From: Pseudomonas fildesensis
GTDB lineage: Bacteria > Pseudomonadota > Gammaproteobacteria > Pseudomonadales > Pseudomonadaceae
Assembly: GCF_001050345.1 (NCBI RefSeq)
Contig: NZ_LFMW01000004.1
Span: forward strand, 186,001 to 250,000
Direction of reading: 5' to 3'
DNA: 64,000 nucleotides
Shown: positions 49,549 through 58,380 of the stretch, piece after piece
Layout: every line of letters begins with the position of its first letter
How positions within the stretch are numbered: position 1 is the stretch's first letter
Notes under the pieces: model-generated
Databases searched by the model: none
Seen by the model: only the letters and a program-made list of their open reading frames with translations
Told to the model about the DNA's origin: nothing
Position numbers and translations under genes: made by a program

Positions 49549-50520
49549 ATGAGCGTTCGCGTCGGCATTGTCATGGACCCTATCGCCAGCATTTCCTATA
49601 AAAAGGACAGCTCGCTGGCCATGCTCCTGGCCGCCCAGGCCCGCGGCTGGACCCTGTTCTATATGGAACAGCGTGACCTTTACCAGGGCGACGGCGAGGC
49701 CCGCGCGCGCATGCGCCCGCTGCAGGTGTTTGCCAACCCTGAGAAGTGGTTCGAGTTGCAGGACGAGATCGACAGCCCGCTGAGCGACCTCGACGTGATT
49801 CTGATGCGCAAGGACCCGCCGTTCGACATGGAGTTCGTCTACTCCACCTACCTGCTGGAGCAGGCCGAGCGCGCTGGCGTGCTGATCGTCAACAAGCCCC
49901 AGAGCCTGCGCGACTGCAATGAAAAGCTGTTCGCCACGCTGTTCCCGCAGTGCACCCCGCCGACCGTGGTCAGCCGCCGCGCCGACGTGCTGCGTGAATT
50001 CGCCGCCAAGCACGGCGACGTGATCCTCAAGCCGCTGGACGGCATGGGTGGCACTTCGATCTTCCGTCATCGCGCAGGCGACCCGAACCTGTCGGTGATC
50101 CTCGAAACCCTGACGGCCCTGGGCACCCAGCAGATCATGGGCCAGGCTTACCTTCCAGCGATCAAGGACGGCGACAAGCGCATCCTGATGATCGACGGCG
50201 AGCCAGTGGATTACTGCCTGGCGCGCATCCCGGCAGCGGGCGAAACACGCGGAAACCTGGCGGCCGGCGGTCGAGGGGAAGCGCGACCGTTGTCGGACAA
50301 GGATCGCTGGATCGCCTCCCAGGTCGGCCCGACCCTGCGCGAAAAAGGCCTGCTGTTTGTAGGCCTGGACGTGATTGGTGAGAGCCTCACCGAAATCAAC
50401 GTCACCAGCCCGACCTGTATTCGTGAGATCGACAATGCTTTCGGCACCAATATCGGCGAAATGCTAATGGCCGTGATTGCCGAAAAGCTGCAAGTTGCGA
50501 GCTCCAAGCGGCAAGTTTAA
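49549..50520 (+). CDS. gshB: glutathione synthetase
   Basis: ATP-grasp ligase that joins gamma-glutamylcysteine and glycine. At 323 residues it is slightly longer than the usual 315-317. Visible are RVGIVMDPIASISYKKDSSLAM, RKDPPFDMEFVYSTYLLE, the ATP-grasp ILKPLDGMGGTSIFR and NVTSPTCIREID near the C-terminus. The last ten or so codons lie in one arm of a chromosomal repeat (the AAGCTGCAAG type), which explains the extra tail. A GAGGAAA site precedes the ATG. Confidence 0.97.
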   Translation: MSVRVGIVMDPIASISYKKDSSLAMLLAAQARGWTLFYMEQRDLYQGDGEARARMRPLQVFANPEKWFELQDEIDSPLSDLDVILMRKDPPFDMEFVYSTYLLEQAERAGVLIVNKPQSLRDCNEKLFATLFPQCTPPTVVSRRADVLREFAAKHGDVILKPLDGMGGTSIFRHRAGDPNLSVILETLTALGTQQIMGQAYLPAIKDGDKRILMIDGEPVDYCLARIPAAGETRGNLAAGGRGEARPLSDKDRWIASQVGPTLREKGLLFVGLDVIGESLTEINVTSPTCIREIDNAFGTNIGEMLMAVIAEKLQVASSKRQV

Positions 50521-50566
50521 GGCGAACCGCGTTTAGGCTTGCAGCTTGTAACTTGTAGCTTGAAGC
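50485..50566. repeat. inverted AAGCTGCAAG-type repeat at the gshB 3' end
   Basis: AAGCTGCAAGTTGCGAGC (from 50485) has an imperfect inverted partner GCTTGCAGCTTGTAACTTG (from 50537). Each arm is itself made of degenerate AGCTxCAAG units. The left arm codes for the last residues of GshB, and the right lies beyond the stop. It could fold into a long hairpin in the message. Confidence 0.75.
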
Positions 50567-50567
50567 T

Positions 50568-50623
50568 AAAAACCAACATTGCGCTATCATGCGGCACCTA
50601 CGAAACGCGTGATGTTGGTTTTT
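50568..50623 (+). promoter_or_regulatory. 12-base inverted repeat bracketing the tonB start region
   Basis: AAAAACCAACAT (50568-50579) pairs perfectly with ATGTTGGTTTTT (50612-50623), with a TATCAT -10-like element (50585-50590) between them. The right arm runs into the ATG at 50626. It might act as a terminator or attenuator in a read-through gshB message. Confidence 0.5.
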
Positions 50624-50625
50624 TT

Positions 50626-51531
50626 ATGCTCCCTCCGTCCGATCTGCCCCCCGAACTCTCCGAACGCGGCGTGCGCCCGGCTGATCGGCTCGGATTTACC
50701 CTGTTCCTGGCGGCATTGATTCACCTGGCATTGATCCTCGGTTTGGGCTTTACCTTCGCCGAACCCAAGCAGATCAGCAAAACCCTGGAAATCACCCTCG
50801 CCACGTTCAAAAGCGAAAAGAAGCCCGAGAAGGCCGACTTTCTCGCCCAGGACAACCAGCAAGGCAGCGGCACGCTCGACAAGAAAGCCATCCCCAAGAC
50901 CACCGAAGTGGCGCCGTTCCAGGACAACAAGGTCAATAAGGTCTCCCCGCCGCCGACGCCCAAGCCCGAGGTCAAGCAGGCAGCGCCAAAGGCCGCCGTG
51001 ACGACTGTCGCGCCGAAACCGCAGAAAGCCCCGACCAAGACCGAGAAAACCCGGACCGAGCCGCAACCCGAGCCTGTGAAACCGGCACCGACCTTCGACA
51101 GTTCGCAACTCTCCGACGAAATCTCCAGCCTCGAAGCCGAACTGGCCCACGAACAGCAACTGTATGCCAAGCGCCCGCGCATCTACCGTCTGAACGCGGC
51201 ATCCACCATGCGTGACAAGGGGGCCTGGTATAAGGACGAGTGGCGCAAGAAGGTCGAGCGAATCGGCAACCTCAACTACCCGGACGAGGCCCGTCGCCAG
51301 CAGATATATGGCAATTTGCGCTTGTTGGTGTCGATCAACCGCGACGGCACGTTATATGAAGTGCAAGTGCTGGAGTCATCTGGCCAGCCGTTGCTGGATC
51401 AAGCCGCCCAGCGCATCGTGCGCCTGGCTGCGCCCTTTGCCCCGTTTACCGGCGATTTGAATGATGTGGATCGCCTGGAGATCATTCGTACCTGGAAGTT
51501 CGCCAAGGGCGATCGCCTGTCCAGTAACTGA
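50626..51531 (+). CDS. TonB-type energy transducer (TonB3-like)
   Basis: A 301-residue inner-membrane-anchored protein: one helix at about 22-42 (TLFLAALIHLALILGLGFTFA), a Lys/Pro/Ala-rich periplasmic span (about 60-180), and a C-terminal TonB domain with YPDEARRQQIYGNLRLLVSINRDG. It couples ion gradients to outer-membrane transporters; no ExbB/ExbD genes are near. PAO1 has the tonB3 gene, linked to twitching motility, at this same place beside gshB and pilG. No ribosome site precedes the ATG, and the upstream codons lie in the arm of a 12-base inverted repeat. Confidence 0.88.
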   Translation: MLPPSDLPPELSERGVRPADRLGFTLFLAALIHLALILGLGFTFAEPKQISKTLEITLATFKSEKKPEKADFLAQDNQQGSGTLDKKAIPKTTEVAPFQDNKVNKVSPPPTPKPEVKQAAPKAAVTTVAPKPQKAPTKTEKTRTEPQPEPVKPAPTFDSSQLSDEISSLEAELAHEQQLYAKRPRIYRLNAASTMRDKGAWYKDEWRKKVERIGNLNYPDEARRQQIYGNLRLLVSINRDGTLYEVQVLESSGQPLLDQAAQRIVRLAAPFAPFTGDLNDVDRLEIIRTWKFAKGDRLSSN

Positions 51532-51560
51532 CACCCGCTTAACGTGTGGCAACCGGCCTC

Positions 51561-51693
51561 TGTGGCGAGCGGGCTTGCCCCGCGCTGGGCGGCGAAGCGG
51601 CCCCAAACCTGCCAACTTGGTATGCCTGACACACCGAGACTGACTTACTGTGGCTGCTTCGCAGCCCAACGCGGGGCAAGCCCGCTCGCCACA
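51561..51693. repeat. REPIN, GTGGCGAGCGGG family
   Basis: TGTGGCGAGCGGGCTTGCCC with its inverted copy and an inner GCTGGGCGGCGAAGC arm. It fills most of the 247-base tonB-algH gap. Confidence 0.92.
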
Positions 51694-51778
51694 ATTATCG
51701 TCTGCCGCAGTTTAAAGAAAGCAGACAGCGATCACTCCCAGCTTGTCAGTTCGCCCCTCCAACGCCACACTAGCGGGC

Positions 51779-52348
51779 ATGAAAAATGTCGACCCGACCT
51801 ACCTCAAGCACCAATTCCTGATCGCCATGCCCCATATGGCCGACCCGAACTTTGCGCAGACCTTGACCTACATCGTCGAGCACACGGCCAATGGTGCCAT
51901 GGGGTTGGTGGTAAACCGTCCGCAAGAGCTGAACCTGGCCGATATCCTTGAGCAACTGCGCCCGGACATCGACCCGCCAGCCAGTTGCCAACACGTACCG
52001 ATCTACATCGGCGGGCCGGTGCAGACCGACCGCGGTTTTGTGCTGCACCCCACCGGGCCGACGTTTCAGGCCACGGTAGACCTGGACGGTGTGTCGTTGT
52101 CGACCTCCCAGGACGTGTTGTTCGCCATTGCGGACGGCAATGGCCCCGAGCAAAGCGTGATCACCCTCGGCTACGCCGGTTGGGAAGCCGGGCAACTGGA
52201 GGCCGAACTGGCCAGCAATGCCTGGCTGACCTGCCCCTACGACGCCGACATCCTGTTCAATACCCCAAGCGAGTTACGCCTGGAAGCGGCCGCCGCCAAG
52301 CTGCGGGTCAACCTCAGCCTGCTGACCAGCCAGGCGGGGCACGCCTGA
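51779..52348 (+). CDS. algH: YqgE/AlgH family protein
   Basis: A 189-residue protein of the UPF0301 family; in P. aeruginosa the gene is known as algH for an effect on alginate and virulence genes, but its biochemical action is unclear. It has LKHQFLIAMPHMADPNFAQTLTYI at the start, GAMGLVVNRP, and YIGGPVQTDRGFVLHP. Its stop overlaps the ruvX start as TGATG, so the two are co-translated, a pair conserved across proteobacteria. The ATG at 51779 starts the family domain. Confidence 0.93.
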   Translation: MKNVDPTYLKHQFLIAMPHMADPNFAQTLTYIVEHTANGAMGLVVNRPQELNLADILEQLRPDIDPPASCQHVPIYIGGPVQTDRGFVLHPTGPTFQATVDLDGVSLSTSQDVLFAIADGNGPEQSVITLGYAGWEAGQLEAELASNAWLTCPYDADILFNTPSELRLEAAAAKLRVNLSLLTSQAGHA

Positions 52349-52785
52349 TGGCCTTGCGTCTGATCCTCGGTTTTGACTACGGCACCAAACAGATCGGCGT
52401 AGCGGTCGGCCAGGTGATCACCGGCCAGGCCCGCGAGCTGTGCACCCTCAAGGCCCAGAACGGCGTGCCGGACTGGAACCAGGTCGAAGCCCTGATCAAG
52501 GAGTGGAAACCCGACGCAGTCGTGGTCGGCCTGCCCCTGAACATGGACGGCACCCCCAGCGACATGTGCCTGCGCGCCGAAAAGTTCGCCCGCCGCCTCA
52601 ACGGCCGCTACAACCTGCCCTTCTATACCCACGACGAGCGCCTGACCACCTTCGAAGCCAAGGGTGAGCGCAAAGGCCGTGGCGGACAGAAGGGCAGCTA
52701 CCGCGACAATCCGGTGGACGCCATCGCCGCCGCCTTGCTGTTGCAGGGTTGGCTGGATGAAAACACCGCTTTATTTGAATCCTGA
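52348..52785 (+). CDS. ruvX: Holliday junction resolvase-like RuvX (YqgF)
   Basis: A 146-residue RNase H-fold nuclease (YqgF family) that acts in pre-16S rRNA 5' end processing and, in some bacteria, as a resolvase. The first acidic site is [15 protein letters not shown] and later acidic residues lie in [13 protein letters not shown] and [10 protein letters not shown], with [14 protein letters not shown] near the end. The start overlaps algH by one base. A terminator follows. Confidence 0.95.
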   Translation: MALRLILGFDYGTKQIGVAVGQVITGQARELCTLKAQNGVPDWNQVEALIKEWKPDAVVVGLPLNMDGTPSDMCLRAEKFARRLNGRYNLPFYTHDERLTTFEAKGERKGRGGQKGSYRDNPVDAIAAALLLQGWLDENTALFES

Positions 52786-52787
52786 CT

Positions 52788-52810
52788 GACGCGGCTTGCC
52801 GCGTCTTTTT
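52788..52810 (+). terminator. rho-independent terminator of ruvX
   Basis: GACGCGG pairs with CCGCGTC around CTTG, followed by TTTTT. Confidence 0.9.
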
Positions 52811-52868
52811 ACGTTTGATCCCGGACCTTGCACGCACCCCCGCCGCGCAAGGCCTTGAAGGAGCCACC

Positions 52869-53375
52869 ATGAGCCTGCCCAATCCCGCCGAACTGATCAG
52901 CCAGATGGCGACAAGCCTCACCGCCCATCTGCAACACCGTGCCATCAGCGAGCCGCGCTTTATCGGCATTCGTACCGGCGGCGTGTGGGTGGCCCAGGCA
53001 TTGCTGGAGGCGTTGGGCAGCGATTCGCCCCTGGGCACGCTGGACGTGTCCTTCTACCGCGACGACTTCAGCCAGAACGGCCTGCACCCGCAAGTGCGCC
53101 CTTCGGCCTTGCCGTTCGAGATCGAAGGCCAGCACCTGGTGCTGATCGACGACGTGCTGATGAGCGGCCGCACGATCCGCGCCGCGATGAACGAACTGTT
53201 CGACTACGGCCGCCCGGCCAGTGTGACGCTGGTCTGCCTGCTCGACCTGGAAGCTGGCGAATTGCCGATCAGCCCGGATGTGGTCGGCGCCACGCTGTCG
53301 CTGGAAGCCCACCAGCGGGTAAAATTGTCCGGTCCCACGCCGCTCGAACTCGAACTGCAAGACCTTGCCCTTTAA
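52869..53375 (+). CDS. pyrR: bifunctional pyrimidine regulator/uracil phosphoribosyltransferase PyrR
   Basis: A 168-residue type I phosphoribosyltransferase. The PRPP loop is [22 protein letters not shown], and [13 protein letters not shown] is at the front. In Pseudomonas PyrR is a pyrimidine-responsive regulator of pyr genes; its mRNA-binding attenuation role is known from Bacillus. It heads the pyrR-pyrB-pyrC' cluster with a 24-base gap to pyrB. An AAGGAG site precedes the ATG. There is no obvious attenuator between pyrR and pyrB. Confidence 0.94.
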   Translation: MSLPNPAELISQMATSLTAHLQHRAISEPRFIGIRTGGVWVAQALLEALGSDSPLGTLDVSFYRDDFSQNGLHPQVRPSALPFEIEGQHLVLIDDVLMSGRTIRAAMNELFDYGRPASVTLVCLLDLEAGELPISPDVVGATLSLEAHQRVKLSGPTPLELELQDLAL

Positions 53376-53399
53376 ACCGCCTTGTAAAGAGTCCCCGCG

Positions 53400-54404
53400 A
53401 TGACGCCTTTAGATGCCAAGCGCCCGCTGCAGCTCAATGCTCAGGGCCAGCTGCAACACTTCTTGTCCCTCGACGGTTTGCCCCGCGAACTGCTCACCGA
53501 AATCCTCGACACGGCCGACTCGTTCCTCGAAGTCGGTGGCCGGGCGGTGAAGAAAGTCCCGCTACTGCGCGGCAAGACCATCTGCAACGTGTTCTTCGAG
53601 AACTCCACGCGCACCCGTACCACCTTTGAACTGGCGGCCCAGCGGCTGTCGGCCGACGTGATCACGCTGAACGTGTCCACCTCGTCGGCGAGCAAGGGTG
53701 AGACCCTGCTCGACACCCTGCGCAACCTCGAAGCCATGGCCGCCGACATGTTCGTCGTGCGCCACGGCGACTCCGGCGCAGCGCACTTCATCGCCGAGCA
53801 CGTGTGCCCGCAGGTGGCGATCATCAACGGTGGCGACGGCCGCCACGCCCACCCGACCCAGGGCATGCTCGACATGCTCACCATCCGTCGGCACAAGGGC
53901 AGCTTTGAAAACCTCTCGGTGGCCATCGTCGGCGACATTCTGCACTCGCGGGTGGCGCGCTCGAACATGCTGGCCCTGAAAACCCTGGGTTGCCCGGACA
54001 TCCGCGTGATCGCGCCAAAAACCCTGCTGCCGATCGGTATCGAGCAGTACGGCGTGAAGGTCTACACCGACATGACCGAGGGCCTCAAGGATGTGGACGT
54101 GGTGATCATGCTGCGCCTGCAACGCGAACGCATGTCCGGCGGCCTGCTGCCGAGCGAGGGCGAGTTCTACCGCCTGTTCGGCCTGACCACCGCACGTTTG
54201 GCCGGGGCCAAGCCAGATGCCATCGTGATGCACCCGGGGCCGATCAACCGTGGGGTGGAGATTGAGTCGGCGGTGGCCGACGGCAACCAGTCGGTGATTC
54301 TCAACCAGGTGACCTACGGCATCGCCGTGCGCATGGCCGTGTTGTCCATGGCCATGAGCGGACAAACCGCACAACGTCAATTCGAGCAGGAGAAGGCCCA
54401 GTGA
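53400..54404 (+). CDS. pyrB: aspartate carbamoyltransferase catalytic subunit
   Basis: Makes carbamoyl aspartate from carbamoyl phosphate and aspartate in pyrimidine synthesis. The 334-residue chain is longer than E. coli PyrB (about 310), as in other Pseudomonas forms. It holds [21 protein letters not shown] at the carbamoyl-phosphate site and [11 protein letters not shown]. Its stop overlaps the pyrC' start by four bases (GTGA). In Pseudomonas the enzyme is a dodecamer with PyrC' instead of the PyrI regulatory chain. Confidence 0.96.
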   Translation: MTPLDAKRPLQLNAQGQLQHFLSLDGLPRELLTEILDTADSFLEVGGRAVKKVPLLRGKTICNVFFENSTRTRTTFELAAQRLSADVITLNVSTSSASKGETLLDTLRNLEAMAADMFVVRHGDSGAAHFIAEHVCPQVAIINGGDGRHAHPTQGMLDMLTIRRHKGSFENLSVAIVGDILHSRVARSNMLALKTLGCPDIRVIAPKTLLPIGIEQYGVKVYTDMTEGLKDVDVVIMLRLQRERMSGGLLPSEGEFYRLFGLTTARLAGAKPDAIVMHPGPINRGVEIESAVADGNQSVILNQVTYGIAVRMAVLSMAMSGQTAQRQFEQEKAQ

Positions 54405-55672
54405 AGCTCAGCATTCTCGGCGCCCGCGTTATCGATCCGGCCAGTGGCCTGGACCAAGTTACCGATCTGCATCTGGAAGCCGGCAAGCTCATCGCCATCG
54501 GCGCCGCCCCCGCAGGCTTCAGCGCCAGCGAGACCATCGATGCCAAAGGCCTGGTGGCCGCGCCTGGCCTGGTGGACCTGAACGTCGCCCTGCGCGAGCC
54601 GGGCTACAGCCGCAAAGGCAACATCACCAGCGAAACCCGCGCAGCCGCCGCCGGTGGTGTGACCAGCCTGTGCTGCCCGCCGCACACCAAACCGGTGCTG
54701 GACACCTCGGCCGTGACCGAGCTGATCCTGGATCGCGCCCGTGAAGCCGGCAATTGCAAAGTGTTCCCCATCGGCGCCCTGAGCAAAGGCCTGGAAGGTG
54801 AACAACTGGCCGAGCTGATCGCCCTGCGCGACGCCGGTTGCGTGGCCTTCGGCAATGGCCTGGAGAGCTTTCGCAGCACCCGTACCCTGTGCCGTGCCCT
54901 GGAATACGCGGCCACCTTCGATTTGACGGTGATCTTCCACTCCCAGGACCGCGACCTGGCGGAAGGTGGCCTGGCCCATGAAGGCGCCGTCGCCAGCTTC
55001 CTCGGCCTGCCGGGCATCCCGGAAACCGCTGAAACCGTGGCCCTGGCCCGTGACCTGCTGCTGGTGGAACAAAGCGGCGTGCGTGCGCACTTCAGCCAGC
55101 TGACCAGCGCACGAGGTGTAGCCCTGATCGCCCAGGCCCAGGCCCGTGGCTTGCCGGTGACAGCCGATGTGGCGTTGTACCAGCTGATTTTGACGGACGA
55201 AGCGTTGATCGATTTCTCCAGCCTGTATCACGTGCAGCCGCCGCTGCGCACCCGCGCCGACCGTGACGGTTTGCGCGCGGCAGTGAAGTCGGGTGTGGTC
55301 TCGGCGATCTCCAGTCACCACCAACCCCACGAGCGCGATGCCAAGTTGGCGCCGTTTGGCGCAACCGAGCCGGGCATCAGTAGCGTTGAGCTGTTGCTAC
55401 CGCTGGCGATGACGTTGGTGGAAGACGGCTTGCTGGACCTGCCGACGCTGCTGGCGCGCCTGAGCGGTGGCCCGGCCGAGGCCTTGCGCCTGCCGGCGGG
55501 CAAGCTGGCGGTGGGTTCTGCGGCGGACCTGGTGCTGTTTGATCCGGCCAGCTCCACGATTGCCGGGGAGCATTGGTTGTCGAAGGGTGAAAACTGCCCG
55601 TTCATCGGCCATAGCCTGCCGGCGACGGTGCGTTACACCTTGGTGGATGGGCGTATCAGCTACCAGGCTTAA
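54401..55672 (+). CDS. pyrC': dihydroorotase-like inactive subunit PyrC'
   Basis: A 423-residue amidohydrolase-fold protein that is not expected to be a working dihydroorotase. The usual zinc-binding DxHxH is DLNVA at about 59-63, so both histidines are lost. Family knowledge from P. putida shows PyrC' as a structural partner needed for PyrB assembly. It starts with GTG overlapping the pyrB stop. True dihydroorotase must be encoded elsewhere. The rest of the barrel is complete in length. Confidence 0.93.
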   Translation: MKLSILGARVIDPASGLDQVTDLHLEAGKLIAIGAAPAGFSASETIDAKGLVAAPGLVDLNVALREPGYSRKGNITSETRAAAAGGVTSLCCPPHTKPVLDTSAVTELILDRAREAGNCKVFPIGALSKGLEGEQLAELIALRDAGCVAFGNGLESFRSTRTLCRALEYAATFDLTVIFHSQDRDLAEGGLAHEGAVASFLGLPGIPETAETVALARDLLLVEQSGVRAHFSQLTSARGVALIAQAQARGLPVTADVALYQLILTDEALIDFSSLYHVQPPLRTRADRDGLRAAVKSGVVSAISSHHQPHERDAKLAPFGATEPGISSVELLLPLAMTLVEDGLLDLPTLLARLSGGPAEALRLPAGKLAVGSAADLVLFDPASSTIAGEHWLSKGENCPFIGHSLPATVRYTLVDGRISYQA

Positions 55673-55673
55673 T

Positions 55674-55787
55674 GATCGTTCCCACGCTCTGCGTGGGAAC
55701 GCCGCCCTGGACGCTCTGCGTCCGCTCTTAAGTCGTGACGCGGAGCGTCACAGGATGCATTCCCACGCGGAGCGTGGGAACGATCAT
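55674..55787. repeat. REPIN, GATCGTTCCCACGCTC family
   Basis: GATCGTTCCCACGCTC and GAGCGTGGGAACGATC ends enclose GACGCTC/GAGCGTC inner arms. It begins one base after the pyrC' stop. Confidence 0.92.
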
Positions 55788-55832
55788 TCAAGCCCCCTCG
55801 CACATTTTAGTTCTCTGTAGAGTTCGAGAGCT

Positions 55833-56261
55833 TCAGCGTCCGCTATTGCGCTCGGCATTGCGGATCGAAACCTGCGTATTCAACGTCCAGAAGTCGTACA
55901 GCACCCCCACCAGGAACAAGCCACCGGTCAGCAGGTAGATCAGACCAGTGATCCATTTTCCCTGGTACATCCGGTGCACACCGAACACACCCAGGAACGC
56001 CAACAGAATCCAGGCCACGTTGTATTCGATAGGCCCGGCGGTAAAACGCAGGTCCGCTTCACGGTCCATGGCCGGGATCAGGAACAGGTCGATCAACCAG
56101 CCAATTCCCAACAAGCCCAAGGTGAAAAACCAGATCGTGCCCGTCACGGGTTTGCCGTAATAGAAGCGATGCGCGCCGGTAAAACCGAAAATCCAGAGCA
56201 GGTAACCGATTACCTTGCTGTGGGTATCTTGCTGCGGACCAATCTGTTGATAGGTGTTCAT
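55833..56261 (-). CDS. TM2 domain protein
   Basis: A 142-residue membrane protein with two TM2-type modules: KVIGYLLWIFGFTGAHRFYYG with a GxGHRFYxGK pattern, and a repeated LLAFLGVFGVHRMYQGKWITG, each followed by a helix. It has four helices between about 15 and 130. TM2 proteins are widespread but of unknown function. The gene is alone and diverges from the C40 peptidase gene across 250 bases. A GAGG site precedes the ATG. Confidence 0.88.
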   Translation of the reverse strand: MNTYQQIGPQQDTHSKVIGYLLWIFGFTGAHRFYYGKPVTGTIWFFTLGLLGIGWLIDLFLIPAMDREADLRFTAGPIEYNVAWILLAFLGVFGVHRMYQGKWITGLIYLLTGGLFLVGVLYDFWTLNTQVSIRNAERNSGR

Positions 56262-56511
56262 CGCGGACCTCTTTTGCTTCGATAGATAAATATTTTCACT
56301 TTCTTTGTGACTTTTTTACAGGCGCCCGACGTACGGCCAATGGTATCTTCCCTCCCCTGAAAGCCTTATGCCACCTGACTTGTGTAGGACAATTGCTGCG
56401 ATTCGTCGCGTTTTTCCTGAATTTGACCCCAAGGTTCAGTCGACAAACGGCCTCAGAACGACACAAAAAGCTGTTATAAAGTTGCGCGCAAACCCATAAG
56501 AGCCACGCCTA

Positions 56512-57150
56512 ATGCGACCATTTTTCAAGACATGGCTAACCATTTGCCTATTAATGCCACTGGCCGCCCACGCCACCAATCGTGAGCAACGACTTCCTAA
56601 CGTTAACGGTTTCACCCCTAAAGTTCACAGCACGCCAAGCACTGCCAAATCGGTAAAGCTGACCGTCAACCGCCCGACTCAACTGAGCAAGGCCCACGGT
56701 AAAGCAACCCCAGGCCTGATGACCGTCAACACCAAGCAAAGCAGCACCGTCCTCAGCCGCGCCGTTAACGTGCTCGGCACTCCTTATCGTTGGGGCGGCA
56801 GCAGCCCAAGTAAAGGGTTCGACTGCAGCGGCTTGGTGAAATATGCATTCAACGACGTTGCCGCCGTGGATTTGCCGCGTACTTCCAACGCCATGGCCAG
56901 CGGCCACGGGCAAAAAGTCGATCGCAAGGACCTGAAACCCGGCGACCTGTTGTTCTTCAAGCTCAAGAGCCGCCAGGTCAACCACGTTGCCATCTACCTG
57001 GGCAACGACCGCTTTATCCACGCACCGCGCCGTGGCAAATCGGTGAGCATTGACACGCTGAAGAAGCCGTTCTGGGACAAGAACTACGTGATTGCCAAGC
57101 GTGTATTGCCGAAAGAGCAGAACAACAACCTGCGGGTAGTCCAGCGCTGA
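56512..57150 (+). CDS. NlpC/P60 (C40) cell-wall peptidase
   Basis: A 212-residue secreted enzyme. Signal peptide to about 21 (ends AHA), a Thr/Lys/Pro-rich linker, then an NlpC/P60 domain from about 75. The catalytic Cys is in GFDCSGLVK (about 105), and His in NHVAIYLG (about 158). It should cut peptide stems of peptidoglycan (gamma-D-Glu/mDAP bonds) in the envelope. No lipobox. Upstream, GTTATAAAG near 56473-56480 could be a -10 element. In PAO1, pilU sits in this part of the map; here it is absent. Confidence 0.9.
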   Translation: MRPFFKTWLTICLLMPLAAHATNREQRLPNVNGFTPKVHSTPSTAKSVKLTVNRPTQLSKAHGKATPGLMTVNTKQSSTVLSRAVNVLGTPYRWGGSSPSKGFDCSGLVKYAFNDVAAVDLPRTSNAMASGHGQKVDRKDLKPGDLLFFKLKSRQVNHVAIYLGNDRFIHAPRRGKSVSIDTLKKPFWDKNYVIAKRVLPKEQNNNLRVVQR

Positions 57151-57171
57151 TCCAAAGCTGGAATGCAGTAA

Positions 57172-57267
57172 AAATGTGGGAGGGGGCTTGCTCCCGATAG
57201 CGGTGGATCAGTCAGCTTATCTGTACCTGACCCACTGCAATCGGGAGCAAGCCCCCTCCCACATTTG
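57172..57267. repeat. REPIN, GTGGGAGGGGGCTTGCTCCC family
   Basis: AAATGTGGGAGGGGGCTTGC and its inverted copy face each other across about 50 bases, between the converging C40 peptidase and pilT genes. Confidence 0.92.
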
Positions 57268-57288
57268 ATTTGTGCCGTCCACAAACCC

Positions 57289-58323
57289 TCAGATATCCCC
57301 TGGCACCCGCGCCTGCCCCCGCGCCTCTTCCCGGCTGATTACGCCCTCCGTGACCAACGCCTTCAAACTCATATCCAGCGTCTTCATCCCCAACGCGCCA
57401 CCGGTCTGAATCGCCGAGACCATCTGTGCCACCTTGTCTTCGCGGATCAAATTGCGCATGGCCGGTGTGCCCAACATGATTTCGTGGGCTGCCACCCGTC
57501 CGCCACCGAGTTTCTTCACCAGCACCTGGGACACCACCGCCTGCAGCGACTCCGAGAGCATCGAACGGACCATGGCCTTTTCCCCCGCCGGGAACACGTC
57601 TACCAGCCGGTCCACGGTTTTCGCCGCCGAGGTGGTGTGCAGGGTGCCGAAGACCAAATGCCCGGTTTCTGCCGCCGTCAGGGCCAGGCGGATGGTTTCC
57701 AGGTCGCGCAGTTCGCCCACCAGAATCACATCCGGATCTTCCCTCAGTGCCGAACGCAGCGCCGCTGAAAAACTGTGGGTGTCGCGGTGCACCTGACGCT
57801 GGTTGATCAGGGCTGCTTTGGGCTTGTGGATAAATTCGATGGGGTCTTCCAGCGTGAGGATGTGCTGGCGCCGATGCTGGTTGAGGTAATCGATCATCGC
57901 CGCCAGGGTGGTGGATTTCCCGGACCCGGTAGGCCCGGTCACCAGCACCAGCCCGCGCGGCAACTGGGCAATACGCTGGAACACCTCTCCCAGGCCGAGG
58001 CTTTCGAGGCTGCGGACTTCGGCGGGGATGGTGCGAAACACAGCGCCCATGCCGCGATCCTGCTGAAATACGTTCACCCGGAAGCGCGCAACACCCGGCA
58101 GCTCGAAGGCAAAATCCGTTTCAAGAGATGTTTCGAAATCCTTTTGTTGGTATTGGTTGAGCAAAGGCCTCAATAAGTCCGCCACTTGCGTAGGTGCCAG
58201 CACCGGCCAATCCAGGGGCCACACCTCGCCATCTACCCGCAGCATTGGCGCCAGGCCGGCCGACAGATGCAGGTCGGAGGCGCCCCGGTGCACGCTCGTC
58301 ATGAGCAATTCAGTGATATCCAT
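57289..58323 (-). CDS. pilT: type IV pilus retraction ATPase PilT
   Basis: A 344-residue hexameric ATPase that depolymerises pili for twitching. Walker A is GPTGSGKST (130-138), with the Asp box LTLEDPIEFIH, Walker B DPDVILVGELRD and His box TGHLVFGTLHTTSA. The retraction motif reads AMRNLIRED rather than the common AIRNLIRE. The ATG at 58323 has a GGAAAG site and starts the conserved MDITELL; a much longer upstream frame overlaps yggS and is not real. It is divergent from yggS with a 57-base gap. No pilU follows. Confidence 0.95.
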   Translation of the reverse strand: MDITELLMTSVHRGASDLHLSAGLAPMLRVDGEVWPLDWPVLAPTQVADLLRPLLNQYQQKDFETSLETDFAFELPGVARFRVNVFQQDRGMGAVFRTIPAEVRSLESLGLGEVFQRIAQLPRGLVLVTGPTGSGKSTTLAAMIDYLNQHRRQHILTLEDPIEFIHKPKAALINQRQVHRDTHSFSAALRSALREDPDVILVGELRDLETIRLALTAAETGHLVFGTLHTTSAAKTVDRLVDVFPAGEKAMVRSMLSESLQAVVSQVLVKKLGGGRVAAHEIMLGTPAMRNLIREDKVAQMVSAIQTGGALGMKTLDMSLKALVTEGVISREEARGQARVPGDI

Positions 58324-58380
58324 AGGGCTTTCCATTTCCAGTAGAATGCCGCGGACTCCATATCCACGGGCGCATCTTGA

